64,000 nt of DNA from Prorocentrum cordatum (taxonomy: Eukaryota; Sar; Dinophyceae; Prorocentrales; Prorocentraceae), in NCBI GenBank assembly GCA_963575745.1, contig CAUYUJ010018063.1, positions 60,001-124,000 of the forward strand, given 5' to 3'. The notes beneath the pieces are model-generated. The model did no database searches. It had not been told where the DNA came from and was given only the letters and a program-made list of their open reading frames with translations. A program made the translations under genes and the position numbers. Numbering within the stretch: position 1 is the first letter of the stretch; the number at the start of each line of letters is the position of its first letter. Of this stretch, positions 41,230-51,889 are shown in pieces.

Positions 41230-43395
41230 TTCCACAGCAACTCCATCAAACCAACACCCCCCAACCATCCCTTGCAACAACAAATACGAAGTGCGCATTG
41301 CACCGAGATCTGGATCTGCGCAGACGCCCAGCGATCAATTTGCATCGGTTCTTGGCAGTGACGGCGGGTGTGTCAGCATATCGCTTGCTGTGTGCAAGGC
41401 CAACACCCCCAACCATCCCTTGCAGATAAGAATGCGAAACTACTCTGCACCACAATCTGGATCATCCGCGGACGCCCCGCGATCACTTTGCATAGGTCTT
41501 TGACAAGGACAGCGGGATGCTGGCATACTGTCTGCTGTGTGCAATGCTGACACACCCAAACCATCCCTTGCAACAAAAAACGTACAATATGTACTTGTCA
41601 CGGAGATCTGGATCATTCGCGAACGCCCCGCGATCACCTTGCATTGGTTCGGCAAGAACGACGGGGGTGCCGTCATAGTGCCTGCTGTGTGCAATGCCAA
41701 CACCCAACAGGCATCCCTTGTAAAAAGTATCCCAGTGCGACCCTACCTAGGAGTTGGAGCCCCTAGGAAAGCAGCATTAGTAGTATCAGTAAAGCTAAGC
41801 TGAGGCTAAGCAAAAGCTAAGCTAGAGCTAAGCTAAAGCTAAGCTAAATATAAGCTGAAGCTAAGCTAAAGCTAAGCTGAAGCTAAGCTAAAGCTCAGCT
41901 AAATCTAAAGCTAAGCTAAAACCAATATGAAGCCACGCAACAGCTAAGCTAACGCTAAGGTAAAGTTAAGCTTAACCTAAGCTAACGCTAAGGTGCAGCT
42001 AAGCTACAGCTAAGCTAACGCTAAGCTAAAGCTAAACTAAAGTTAAACGAACGCTAGCATAAAGCTAAGCGACAGCTAAGCTAAAGCTAAAGCTAAAGCT
42101 AAGCTAAAGCTAAACTCAAGCTTAGCTAAAGCTAAAGCTAAAACTCCCAAGGGACTGGGGGAACCGCCCGGGGCGCGTAGCACTGCCCGGCCCTTTAAGC
42201 CAGAAAGTAAGAACCCTTCTAGGCAGAGCCTAGGTAGGGAACAAAGCGAAGTGCACATTGAACCAACATCTGAATCATGCGCGGACGCCCCGCGATCATT
42301 CTGCATTGGTTTTGCCATGGACGGCCGGCATATTGCCTGATGTGTGCAGGCCCACCACCCTTCTACAGGGAGAATGCTGACGTTTCACTTGGCCAGGGAG
42401 AGCGGGTCGGCCAGCATACTGCCTGCTGTGTCCAGACCTACTACCCTGCCAACAAAAAAAACACGCGCAACGTGATTGCGGGCGCACGCCCCTACACACT
42501 ACACGATGCTCGCAGACCCGCCGTCAATTTGCATACGCTTTTGACATGGGTTGTGGGGAAGTTGCCATATTGCTCAACGAGATCCGACACGTGCGGCGCA
42601 CCCAACGGTCATCGCGCACTTTGCTGGTGTCTGCACGGTCCCCCGATTGTTGTCGATGGCGGCCTCCACCTGTGCTGAGACTCGGGTGATACTTCGTAGT
42701 GGGAAGGCGAGTGGAAGTGAGCGGCATGGCTTACGGCGTGGGGTAGCTTGACTATTGATAATCACCCTCTCCCCAAGGTGACCAGCAGCCAACCAGGACC
42801 AATGCGGCCCCCCATCCTCCATGTCAAAAAATAATGTGACGTCCACTTTGGGACAACATCTTGGGTCATGATCAGGGGGGCGCGAACAGTTTGTGGTGCT
42901 TCCTTGACAAGGACGGCGGGGGTGCCTGCATATTGCCTGCTGTACGCAGGGCCGGCATCCCTATCAACAAAAACAAAGCAAATTGCACTTCGAGGCAAAA
43001 TCTGGATCATGCGGCGGGGGTGCTGGCATATTGCCTGCTGTGTAGGCCCACCAGACGCTATGATGGCCACCCCGCCGCGATTGCGCACTGGTTTTCGACA
43101 AGGGCGGTGGGGGCCGACACGTCTCCCGATGTGTACTGCCACGTGCGCAGGCGCACCTGGCACAGTCTGCGCTTGCCCCCAACGTGGCGCACTTGGCGCG
43201 GCTGGAGCATGCGGCACACATGGCGCTCGTGGATCGTGTGGCTCATCTGGCGCACCAGTCGTGCCCGGGATGCTTGGGCCACAGGGGTGCCTGGCGCACC
43301 TGGCGCGCCTGGCGCACCTCGCCCCAGCGTTGCGCACATGAGGCCTGTTTTGGTCCCCATTAGCTGCCCATGCAAGGACTGCCGCTGAACACGCT
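41230..43395 (+). repeat. ~148-bp satellite array, interrupted
   Basis: Units carry AACACCCCCAACCATCCCTT, GCAC..AATCTGGATCAT.CG, CGGACGCCCCGCGATCA, TTTGACAAGGACGGCGGG and ATATTGCCTGCTGTGTGCA. Clear starts at about 41,256, 41,402, 41,549 and 41,700; the array resumes after 42,240 with more diverged units to 43,395. Confidence 0.85.
41741..42239. mobile_element. TIR element CCCTACCTAGG carrying an (AAGCTA)n array, inside the satellite
   Basis: Starts CCCTACCTAGG and ends CCTAGGTAGGG (exact inverted 11-mers). The interior 41,795-42,150 is AAGCTAAGCT-type repeats. Satellite sequence continues on both sides (CCCAGTGCG left; AACAAAGCGAAGTGC right), so it interrupts one satellite unit. Confidence 0.85.
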
Positions 43396-43469
43396 GCGGC
43401 TCGTGTGCTACTCATGTGTTGGGAGGGCGGGTGGGAGTGAACGAGACGGCTTGCGGGCGGAGAGGATGC

Positions 43470-44205
43470 CTTGACCCCTCCCCCTACCCCATCCCCTGGA
43501 CAAGGACGGGGGGCTGAGAGCGGTTGGAGCGTCCAACAATGCCTGGGCGAGAAGGCGCAAATCATTGATCTGACGTGGTTGTTGACCCTATTTGGGCCTC
43601 CTGGCGTGTATGCGTCTGTGTGTCTGTGCCAAATTGAGTGTCCCGATTTTTGGATAGAGCTCATTTAAGATGGCCCCAAAAGTGCCTCCAAGGCTCCCAG
43701 GGGTGCCCCAAGAGGCCCCAAGAGGCGCCCCAAATGCCCCAAGAGGCCTCAGAGGTCCCGCGGCTCCCTAAAGACCCCCAAGAGGCAGAGGCTCGCCCGA
43801 GGCACCCAAGACGCTCCAAGAGTCCCCATTGGGGCCGCCAAGAGGCCCCCAAGACGCCCCATGGGGACTCCAAGAAGCTCTCAAGAGACATCCGAAGAGA
43901 CTCCGAGAGGCATCCAAGAGGCCTCTGGCCTCTGGCCTTTCTGCTCGCCCTGCTCCTCCTCCTCCTCCTCCTCCTCCTCCTTGTCCTCGTCCGCCTATTC
44001 CTCATCCCCCTCCTCCCTCTTCTCCCCCCTCTCCCCTTGCTCCTCCTCCTCCTCCTTCTCCTCCTCCTCCGATTCCACCTCCATCCTCCCCCTCTTGGGA
44101 TATGACGGTTTTCCCAGCTCTATATTTCACTGCATGCTCCTCCACGTCCCTGATCAGGGCAACTCGCCTGGGCATCGTTTCTGGATGGGCTGGTGGAGTT
44201 ATGCG
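43470..44205 (+). mobile_element. Dispersed ~600-bp element, copy C, diverged
   Basis: Follows copies A and B in order: CCCCTCCCCCTACCCCATCC, AGCGTCCAACAATGCCTGGG, AAATCATTGAT, a CCCCAAGAGGC minisatellite (43,670-43,930), then TGGGCATCGTTTCTGGATGG and GCTGGTGGAGTTATGCGAAG. Carries an extra TCC tract near 43,955-44,090. Confidence 0.75.
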
Positions 44206-45609
44206 AAGCGTTTAGCAAGGTCGAATCGGATTGCGCATCGGCACGGAGTCGGAGTCCAATCGATTCGGCTATGCCAAGACGCACCACCGCGCCATGAAAA
44301 AAAGCATCGGGCCGCATCGGATCGACGGCACGTCCGAATCGAACCAGATCAAACAGGCCGACATCAGCATCGAATGGCATCGATCGGAACAAGCACGACC
44401 CTGCCGGCGTGGGGGGGGAGCAGAGCGAGAGCGGCGTGAGACACGCGAGGCGGTGGCAAAGGGCGCGGGCACGCGCTGCAACAGGCCTGGCGAACACACT
44501 CACAAATGCTTGGTCCAGCGCACGCCGCCAGGGGAAGCTGAAAACTCAGCGCTCAGCCAGTAGCGCCCACGCCGAGGTTCCTACCTAGCTGTGAGCTCTC
44601 GCCGGGAGATAGGAAGTGGCACGCCTCTGCCAGAGGCTGGCAGCATGGTGTCCTGGAGGCGGCAATCACTGACGTGGATGCGCACCGGTGCGCAAGGGGT
44701 GGTGCTGGATGCGTGGGGCCACTGCCGTGGTGGTGTGGCCCACTGGATGCGTAGTGTGAGGCCGACGGCGTGGGGTAACCAAGGGCACCGCGCAGCTGGC
44801 AGGAAACGGGGATTGGCATGGAACAGAACTCAGTGTGATGGTTCCCTTAGCCATGAGAGTCTCCAGTGGAAACTGCCTGCTCCGAACTTTGACCACATTG
44901 GAAAAATATCACACGGCGCGGGGAGAGAGCATCGGGGAGGAGGAGGAGGAGGAGGAGGAGGAGGAGGAGGAGGGGGCAGGAGACGGAGAAGGAGAAGGAG
45001 AAGGAGGAGGAGGGGGAGGAGGAGGAGAGAGGAGGAAGAGAGGAGGAGGAGGAGGAAGAGGAGGAGGAGGGGGGGGGGAGGAGGAGGAAGAAGGAGGAGG
45101 AGGAGGAGAAGGAGGAGGAGAGGAGGAGAAAAATGGGCCTCCCCAACTGAGCGATGTGGAGGGGCTCCTGGCAGCAGCCGAAACGGCCCCGTGCGCCCTC
45201 TTCCTGCCCTTGCGCCCCTCCCCTCTCCTCCCCCGTTTCGTCTCCCCCTGCCCTCCGTCCGTTCCTGCCGCCTCACCCTCCTCCCCCTCCTCATCCTCCT
45301 CCTCCTCCTCCACCTCCTCCTCCTCCTCCCCCTCCTCCTCCTCCTCCCCTTCCATCCTCCTCCCCCTCATCCTCCTCCTCCTTCTCCTCCTCATGTCCAT
45401 CAAAAAGATGGGGACACATCGTCTCGGCTGTATCATCGGGGGGGGACAAGAGTGGGCCGCCATTACCAGAACTCGTAGGACAGCTATGCTCGGCGAGCTG
45501 GGGACGCCGACCACGCGGCATAACACGGGGGGTAATGTGCAGCCCCGGTGTGGGGGTGCGTAGTTAGTGTGGAGCTCCGGTCGACCAGAACAAAAGAAGG
45601 AACATCTGC
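44206..45609 (+). repeat. Spacer: ATCGGATCG words, (GGA)n and (TCC)n
   Basis: ATCGGAT words at 44,220-44,400; GGA triplets 44,936-45,130; TCC triplets 45,270-45,395. No gene recognised. Confidence 0.8.
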
Positions 45610-45867
45610 TGGGTTGACCCAAAAGGGGGTCCAGCGACAAGGGGGTGGTACAACAAATTCGGTGCAATAGATTTGTGGAGTTGCAATACATTTGGGGTGT
45701 GTAATGTATTCCGGGCCGCCAATGTATTACTGGATTTCGCGTGCAATACCTGACTTGCAATACAATGCAATACAATGATCTGTCGCAATGCATTTGCAAT
45801 GCAATTGCCCCAAATCTAGCCAGCATTGCACCACCCCCTTTCAGCTGGACCCGCTTTGGGGTCCCCC
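45610..45867 (-). mobile_element. MITE-like element with CAAT-rich core, copy 2 (inverted)
   Basis: Reverse-complement relative of 4,051-4,302. Ends GGGTTGACCCAAAAGGGGGT and, inverted, GGGACCCCAAAGCGGGTCC; both run into AAGGGGGTGGT. Confidence 0.8.
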
Positions 45868-45892
45868 GGAGTCTGCATTAGCACATACATTC

Positions 45893-46003
45893 CGAGGTCC
45901 GCGCGGATGTCTTGGATCTGTGCCGGACCCTCCCCGTCGCGCTCCGCGCGCAAAGGGGGGTTGCCCAGTGCCAATCCAAGAGAGCCGCGCGGACCTCCCA
46001 AAG
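45893..46003. repeat. Hairpin element, copy 2, followed by TTC tract and (GA)n
   Basis: Arms GAGGTCCGCGCGGATGTCTT and, inverted, GAGGTCCGCGCGGCTCTCTT. TTCTTCTTC at 46,018-46,080, GA dinucleotides 46,085-46,118. Confidence 0.8.
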
Positions 46004-46027
46004 TTGATGCTCCTGCTGTTCTTCTCT

Positions 46028-46058
<31 letters not shown>

Positions 46059-46080
46059 TTTCTTCCTTTTTCTTTTCCTT

Positions 46081-46118
<38 letters not shown>

Positions 46119-46121
<3 letters not shown>

Positions 46122-47116
46122 GACAACAAGAAACGCATACAACAAAGAGAGGCAGGGGGAGGGAGGAGAATGGAAGGACAGAGAGGAGGGGGAGGGAAAG
46201 GAGAGAGGATCACAAGACAGGACAAGGGGGAGGGAGAAGGATGGAAGGGAGGAGGCAGAGGGAACCTTTTCGACTGCTGTCCGAAGCCCCGCGGCCCTGT
46301 TGGCAGAAGCGGGGGCGTATCCCCCCAATCTCCTTTGTCCTCCCCATCCCCCGCCCATCTCGTCTAGATTACAGTCGGACCTAGGCACAAAGAACGTCCT
46401 TCTGAACAATTACCCTCCGCCAGCCAAAACAAACAGAACATCCAAGGGTACCCTCCCCAGGATGCACAAGAGCATCCAACAAACAAAAAGAACGCTAGAA
46501 GATCCTCCTTGAACCGATAGCCATCTTATACGGGGGTGCGACTGTACAAGCTTGAATGAGATGGGGAGGGACACGACACTCACGAGGATAAGGATAAGGA
46601 TGAGCTGGAGAATGCAGATGTTTGGAAAGCGGATTGGGAGGCAGATGATGGGGAGGAGGGCGGCGGACACCCGAGGACCATGAGGAAGAAGCCATGATAA
46701 ACATGTGGAGGCAATAAGCCGATGATGAGGGCCGTACTGGAGCAATCTGAGAAGGACAGAAAAAACATAAGGCGTAAAGCCCGCATGCTGAACTTGTGCC
46801 AACTTCGGAAAACGAGCAAAATTGTCAGTCATACTACAATTGCGACGATGACGCACACCAGACTGATGCCGAACACTGTGGTACGGTGAGGGTATCAGAT
46901 GCAAAACGCTTGAAAACGGTAAGAAACAAGGCACCGAACATGACGGAAACGAATCCGCAACAAGGTGACAACACACTACCTCTTATCGAATATGATGACA
47001 CCACGAATGGACCGTGCAAGCACGAAGAATCGGAAGATGACACGAGGAGGACGAGGAGGGCTAGGAGGAAAAGTAGAGAGGAGGAGGAGGAGGAAAAGGA
47101 GGAGGAAGACGAGGAA
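46119..47116. other. No gene called; sequence upstream of LINE copy 3
   Basis: Purine-rich to 46,260. A frame from 46,796 is Asp/Glu/Lys-rich and runs into a GAGGAGGAG tract before the spliced-leader relic; I see no endonuclease blocks here. Confidence 0.4.
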
Positions 47117-47138
47117 TCCGTAGCCAGTTTGGCTCAAG
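47117..47138 (+). other. Spliced-leader (DinoSL) relic
   Basis: 22 bases matching the dinoflagellate spliced leader at 21 positions: TCCGTAGCCA, then G where the leader has T (position 11), then TTTGGCTCAAG. It is directly followed by LINE coding sequence. In living cells this leader is added to mRNA 5' ends by trans-splicing, so a genomic copy fused to downstream sequence marks reverse transcription of a processed RNA. Confidence 0.9.
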
Positions 47139-49020
47139 CTTGCTCAGGGCATCCAAGAGGCGACTGTTGGAGACCTTTGCGTTGGACCTCCAGCAGGCTA
47201 CTGATGCGAACGACTGCAAACGTCAGTGGCATGTCATGAGAACATTACAGAAGTTTGGGGGACACAAGAAAAACAGCGTTGTGTGGGCTAGGAACAAGAC
47301 ACGACATGGCAGGACAAACAGTTGAGTCACGACAGCAGCTGTCAAGTGCCTTAACTGAGTACTTCGCGAAGCTCGAGATAGGGGACATAATCTCATGGGA
47401 GGAGCTTTGCCAAATGTGCAATGACACCAGATGGCCGCCAAATGACTGCAATGGCCTGAGCAATAACATGGTGATCACCAAGGGAGAACTGCTATATATG
47501 ATAAGAACCCCTGCGGCCAATAAGGCCACTGGGCCTGACAATGTGTCGACGGACCTACTTCGAGTTGCCCCCGAGGAAGCTGCGGATCTGCTCTTGCCCA
47601 TACTCGCCAAAAATCATGTCAACAGGAAGGAACCACTCGGCTTCAAAGGAGGATGGCAGGTTGACCTTTTCAAGAGTGGCCTGACCGCTCCCATCACGAA
47701 CTATCGAGGCATCCTGTTGGGAGTGCATGTAGCCAAACTACATCACAGGTTCCTAAGATCCAGACTGGTGCAGGCATCACAGCACCTTTATCACTGAATA
47801 TCAGATGGGCGGCCTCGCTAAGCGAGGCACAGATATCGCGACACTCATAGTGTACACAGTCGCCAGTGTAGTCAAAGCGCGCAAGGGCACGTTATTGCTA
47901 CTATTCACCGGTCTTAGATCGGCCTTCTACTCAGTTGTCAAAGCATTCCTCTCTCGGTACGCGCAGTTTACCGATGACCTACAGCATACTCTAGACAGCA
48001 TGGAGATCCCAATATCGTTAACCCCGATATGTGACAAGTTGATTGAGGCACCTGGGCTGTTGGACGGACTAGGAGATAATCACCTTCTCACCGCCACAGT
48101 GGACACCATGACGAACACGTGGTTTCAAGTGCAGGGAGCTCGGCAAATAGTCCAGCCACATGGAGGCACCTGACCTGGCATGCCGCTAGCGGATTACTTG
48201 TTTGACAGAGCCTTTTCACCATTACAGTCGAGTATCAACGGGCGTTTGAAGCAGTTAAATTTGTTACCGACAGTTGAGCAACCACAGGTACATCCTCGAG
48301 CCTTTCGGCCACCTGAACCCCCTGTTGAGAGCGCAGTCTGGGGCCCGTCGTACGTCGACGATCTGGTCAGCCTGGCAGAAATCCCCAGGGCCGTCCAGTG
48401 GAAGGAAGCCGCCATCCAACTAGCCAGTGTCGCCCTCGACATGAAATACAAGATCCCATACGCGAGCAAACTATGCATACCACATATGTTGTACAATGCG
48501 TCGACGTCGAATGAGTTAACAGCCAAGCAGAAGGAAATGATCGATAACAATTTCTTCCTGCCGTTCCGTGCAGCAACTGGTTTACGATACAACGGGCAAC
48601 ATGATGATAACATATCTATGGCAAGGCTCATAACGTTCGCACGGCAGCCACCCGCAGCGCGCGTGACCCAGATGAGGAGACTACGACTACTGCATAGAGT
48701 GATTGACGTAGCGCCACCGGCCGTGTTGTCTGTGCTAGACGAGGCAGCGTTGATACCAGGCACATGGGCGAATCTAGTGCGTGAAGACTTGCAATTCGTA
48801 GCTAGCATTGTTACACTCCCAGGCGGGGAACGGCCATATGGTCCGCCAGCATGGTGGATCCAAATGGTTAGGGACCTAGGGTCGAGATTTTGGAAGCGTG
48901 TATGTAGGCAGGCTGAGAGGTTAGAATTTCGTGCCAAACTAGCACAAGCGGCGTTTCAGGCATGGATTGATGAAATCAAGTATTTTTGTAAGTTGCACGG
49001 CCAGGCACTCCCCTCCTTCG
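47139..49020 (+). pseudogene. LINE copy 3 reverse transcriptase, frameshifted
   Basis: Three frames joined: LLRASKRRLLETFALDLQQA (47,142 on), then from about 47,300 ESRQQLSSALTEYF... TPAANKATGPDNVSTDLLRV (RT block 1) and LTAPITNYRGI, then from about 47,780 TEYQMGGLAKRGTDIAT and LLLFTGLRSAFYSVVK, where the usual first-aspartate position reads FTGL. A TGA at 48,171 interrupts what is normally RPGxPLADxLF; PLADYLFDRAFSPLQ follows. The catalytic YVDD is intact at 48,351-48,362. The thumb continues to QAWIDEIKYFCKLHG near 49,000. A 13-C run near 49,026 causes the next frame change. The change in the first aspartate, the stop and the shifts make it inactive. Confidence 0.8.
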
Positions 49021-49054
49021 TGCTGCCCCCCCCCCCCCTACTTGGGCCTGGACG

Positions 49055-50200
49055 TGCGCCGAGTGTGAGCTTGTGTTCACATCCAAGGCCTCCTTGTTGA
49101 GCCATCGCAACAAAGTGCATCCCACACTTGAGGCGGCTAGCAACATTGCGATGGGCTCGTGTTTGCACGACTTTCATTCACGGCTTCGTCTAATCAAGCA
49201 CTTCAGGCACGGTGCTAAAGCGTGCCTAGCCAACTCACTGGCAGTGTTGAAGCCCATCTCTGATGAGATGCTCAGACAGTTCAAAGTAGAGGATGCCCTG
49301 GCCTCGCAACAGCTGAGGAGACAGGGCTACTATGGGGAGAAGGCTTCCCTCCCTCCGATGCCATTTGCTGGACCCAGCTTGGAAGGCGCGGCGCTGGCGC
49401 TAGGGTACGACCCTGTGGCCCCGTCGTCTTATGTCAGGCCTCTCGTCTTGGAAGTTGAGCCGCCCCAGGCCATCTTTTGCGCACCTGCACAAGGCGCACC
49501 ATGCTTCATAGTGCACGTTGGTGTCGATGCTGTGCGCTCGCATTGTGATTTCCAAGCGCGCCTTGAAGCTCGTGCGGCAGCTGCGGGACGGACACTCGTT
49601 GTATTGCAGGTCTCGCAACGTCAGGCCGCATCGTACCAGGACCGCTGTCTGCTCGTCAGTCTCATTTTTCAGGGCAGGGTGGCCGCGACCGTGGCCGTCC
49701 CACCAGCTCAGACATGGGTGCAATGTCAAGACCCAACCCCCAAGCCTACCAGAACACTCGACTGGCCATGGGGATCGCCGCATGTGAAGGAGAAGGGGCA
49801 AGAGTTACTCCAGACGGAGAACTCCATGCTCCTGCTAGTAGTAACGCTCGTTTATTTCGCCAACGCCTGTCAATTATCATGTTGCTTGTGCTTTCCTCGC
49901 GTGCGTGTGTCATGTTACTCACCCTCTCCTTGGGAAATCCCCGAGGTGCGTGAATGCTTGACCTATACCAGGAAGACCAGGTGTGTCTCAGGCGGATCGA
50001 GTTTTACGTTTCATTCTGCATACATGCCAGGGTTCCCAGAAGACGGAGCCGTCGAGTGCGTGTATGAATTTCTTGTTGAGACAATCGTTGACGCTATTGC
50101 GTTTGCACAAGGCGGCGATGTGCGCGACGAACCGCCCTCGGATGTGCTCGCACGTTTTTACGTGCCCCTTGACCCATATGGGTCGGTGGATGAGCCCTGA
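49055..50200 (+). CDS. LINE copy 3 C-terminal region with C2H2 zinc finger, open frame
   Basis: One uninterrupted frame of about 380 codons. CAECELVFTSKASLLSHRNK then VH gives a C-x2-C-x12-H-x4-H finger. A second finger-like unit, CLHDFHSRLRLIKHFRHG, has lost its first cysteine. Then FIVHVGVDAVRSHCDFQARL and LLVVTLVYFANACQLS match the order of a conserved C-terminal region I associate with dinoflagellate LINE proteins. Stop at 50,198-50,200. The zinc fingers probably bind template nucleic acid. There is no own start codon in context; it is the end of the polyprotein after the C-run frameshift. Confidence 0.7.
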   Translation, partial: CAECELVFTSKASLLSHRNKVHPTLEAASNIAMGSCLHDFHSRLRLIKHFRHGAKACLANSLAVLKPISDEMLRQFKVEDALASQQLRRQGYYGEKASLPPMPFAGPSLEGAALALGYDPVAPSSYVRPLVLEVEPPQAIFCAPAQGAPCFIVHVGVDAVRSHCDFQARLEARAAAAGRTLVVLQVSQRQAASYQDRCLLVSLIFQGRVAATVAVPPAQTWVQCQDPTPKPTRTLDWPWGSPHVKEKGQELLQTENSMLLLVVTLVYFANACQLSCCLCFPRVRVSCYSPSPWEIPEVRECLTYTRKTRCVSGGSSFTFHSAYMPGFPEDGAVECVYEFLVETIVDAIAFAQGGDVRDEPPSDVLARFYVPLDPYGSVDEP

Positions 50201-51344
50201 GGATGCTGTACCAGGCCTCCCGTGCTCGGTCTCTCTTTCTTGTGCATGTATGTTCGCTACGACTCATGGTCTTCAGGTCTGTTCGCAGGAGGACGAGGAG
50301 GAGGACAAGCCAACGTGATGAACGCTGCGCTCTAGTGTGTCGCGGCTGCTTTTCCGCCCCCCCGCCATAGCCTCTCGAAGAACAGGTCCTCCGAGGGGGG
50401 AGGGGAGATGGGGAGGAGGGGGGGAGGAGGAGGAGGAGGAGGAGGAGGAGGAGGAGGGAGAGGAGGAGGAGGAGGAGATGAGGATGAGAGGAAGAGGGAG
50501 AGGAGAGAAGGAGGAGGAAAGAGGGAGGAGAGGATGGGAGAGGAGGAGGAGGAGAAGAAGAGGAGGAGGAGGAAGAGGAGGAGGATGAGGATGAGGAGGA
50601 GGAGGAAGAGGATTGGGAGGAGGGGGCGGGGGCGGCGCCTGCAACGCCTGCGCCGCTGGGTCCAGCGGCGCGTCCTCGGCGGGGGGCACTGGGGGCTCGA
50701 TGAGGAGGGCGACCAGGCGACAGAGAGCGAGGAATGCTGAGCTGAACGAGGACGACGACGACGAAAAGGACCACGAGGATGAGGCAGAGGTGGACGAGGA
50801 GGATGAGAAACACGAGGTGGAAGGGAAGGTCGGGAGGATGAGGCAGAGGTGGACGATGAGGGAGACTCGAGGGAGAAGATTCTGATAATGAGGTGGAGAC
50901 AGAAGCGGTTGACGAGGACGGGGGCAAAAAGGATGAGGACGAAATGAAGGACCACGGAACCACCACAACAACGCACACGCACCACTGACACTGCAACACG
51001 CCCTTCTTTGGGGTGGTTCCGAGATGTCGCGGGCCGCTTGGATGGCCCGCTGAGGGCGTTCGCTGACGATCTGGGGCGGCCCCAAGGCGGTCCCGGGCCC
51101 TGCCCGTGCCCCGGGAAACGCATTCGTGGTAAAGGTCCCGGCCCCCGGCCCCCGGGGCTCGGTGGGTCGCTATGTGTGCGTGTGTATAAATATCGTGATT
51201 CATGCAGAAAGCGCGCCGCAAGCGAGAACAGACACCGTGTCATCTATGTGGTGCACTCCCCTTTGACCGTCTTGAAGCTGTCCTCTCCACTGCTCGTGCA
51301 AACATCCCACCCTCCCACCCGCAACTTGGTTTGCAAAACCTTTT
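50201..51344 (+). repeat. Spacer with (GGA)n
   Basis: GGA triplets 50,398-50,630, then CGACGAC/GAGGATGAG mixtures to 50,940. Repeat D copy 2 at about 51,270-51,345. No gene recognised. Confidence 0.8.
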
Positions 51345-51875
51345 CGACCGACTACGACGACACCGACGACAACGACTAGGACGACACCGACGACGTCTCC
51401 GACGACTTCGACGACGACAACGACGCCGACGCCGACGGCGACGCCGACGACGCCAACGAAGGCGACGACGAGGGAGGAGGAAGGACGACGACGGCGACAA
51501 CGAAGACAACGACGACAACGACGAGGGAGGAGGGAGGACGGCGACGACGCGAACGACGACGAAGGAGGATGGACGCTGACGCCGACGACGACAACGACGA
51601 GGGAGGAGGGAAGACGACGACGACAACGACGACGACGACGACGACGGCGACGAAATAGGAGGGACGACGACGAGACGCCGACGACGAACGACGACGACGA
51701 CGTGGGAGGAGGAGGCAGGACGACCACGGCGACAACGACGATGGAAACGATCACGACGCCAAAGAGGACGACGACGACGAACACGAGGAAAGACAGAGGA
51801 CGACGTAGGCGACGACGACGACGACGACGCGGGAGGAGGGAGGACGCGACGACGACGACGACGACGCAAGAGCGC
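51345..51875 (+). repeat. (GAC)n tract, ~530 bp
   Basis: Imperfect GACGAC triplets with GGAGGA breaks; it starts right after the repeat D copy. Confidence 0.95.
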
Positions 51876-51889
51876 GCGCGCACGCTTTT

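Larger units (their letters stand above)
47139..50200 (+). mobile_element. LINE copy 3, 5'-truncated at a spliced-leader relic
   Basis: Non-LTR retrotransposon body: RT (47,139-49,020), C2H2 zinc finger (49,055) and a long C-terminal region to 50,200. The endonuclease is absent. Internal damage is limited to about three frameshifts and one stop, so the copy is younger or better kept than the other LINEs in the window. No clear poly(A) or tail repeat; a GGA tract starts at 50,398. Confidence 0.85.

Noticed and set aside
42861-43664. Overlapping 175- and 300-codon frames in the satellite region
   Set aside because: They run through diverged ~148-bp satellite units and Ala/Arg/His-rich sequence; no domain.
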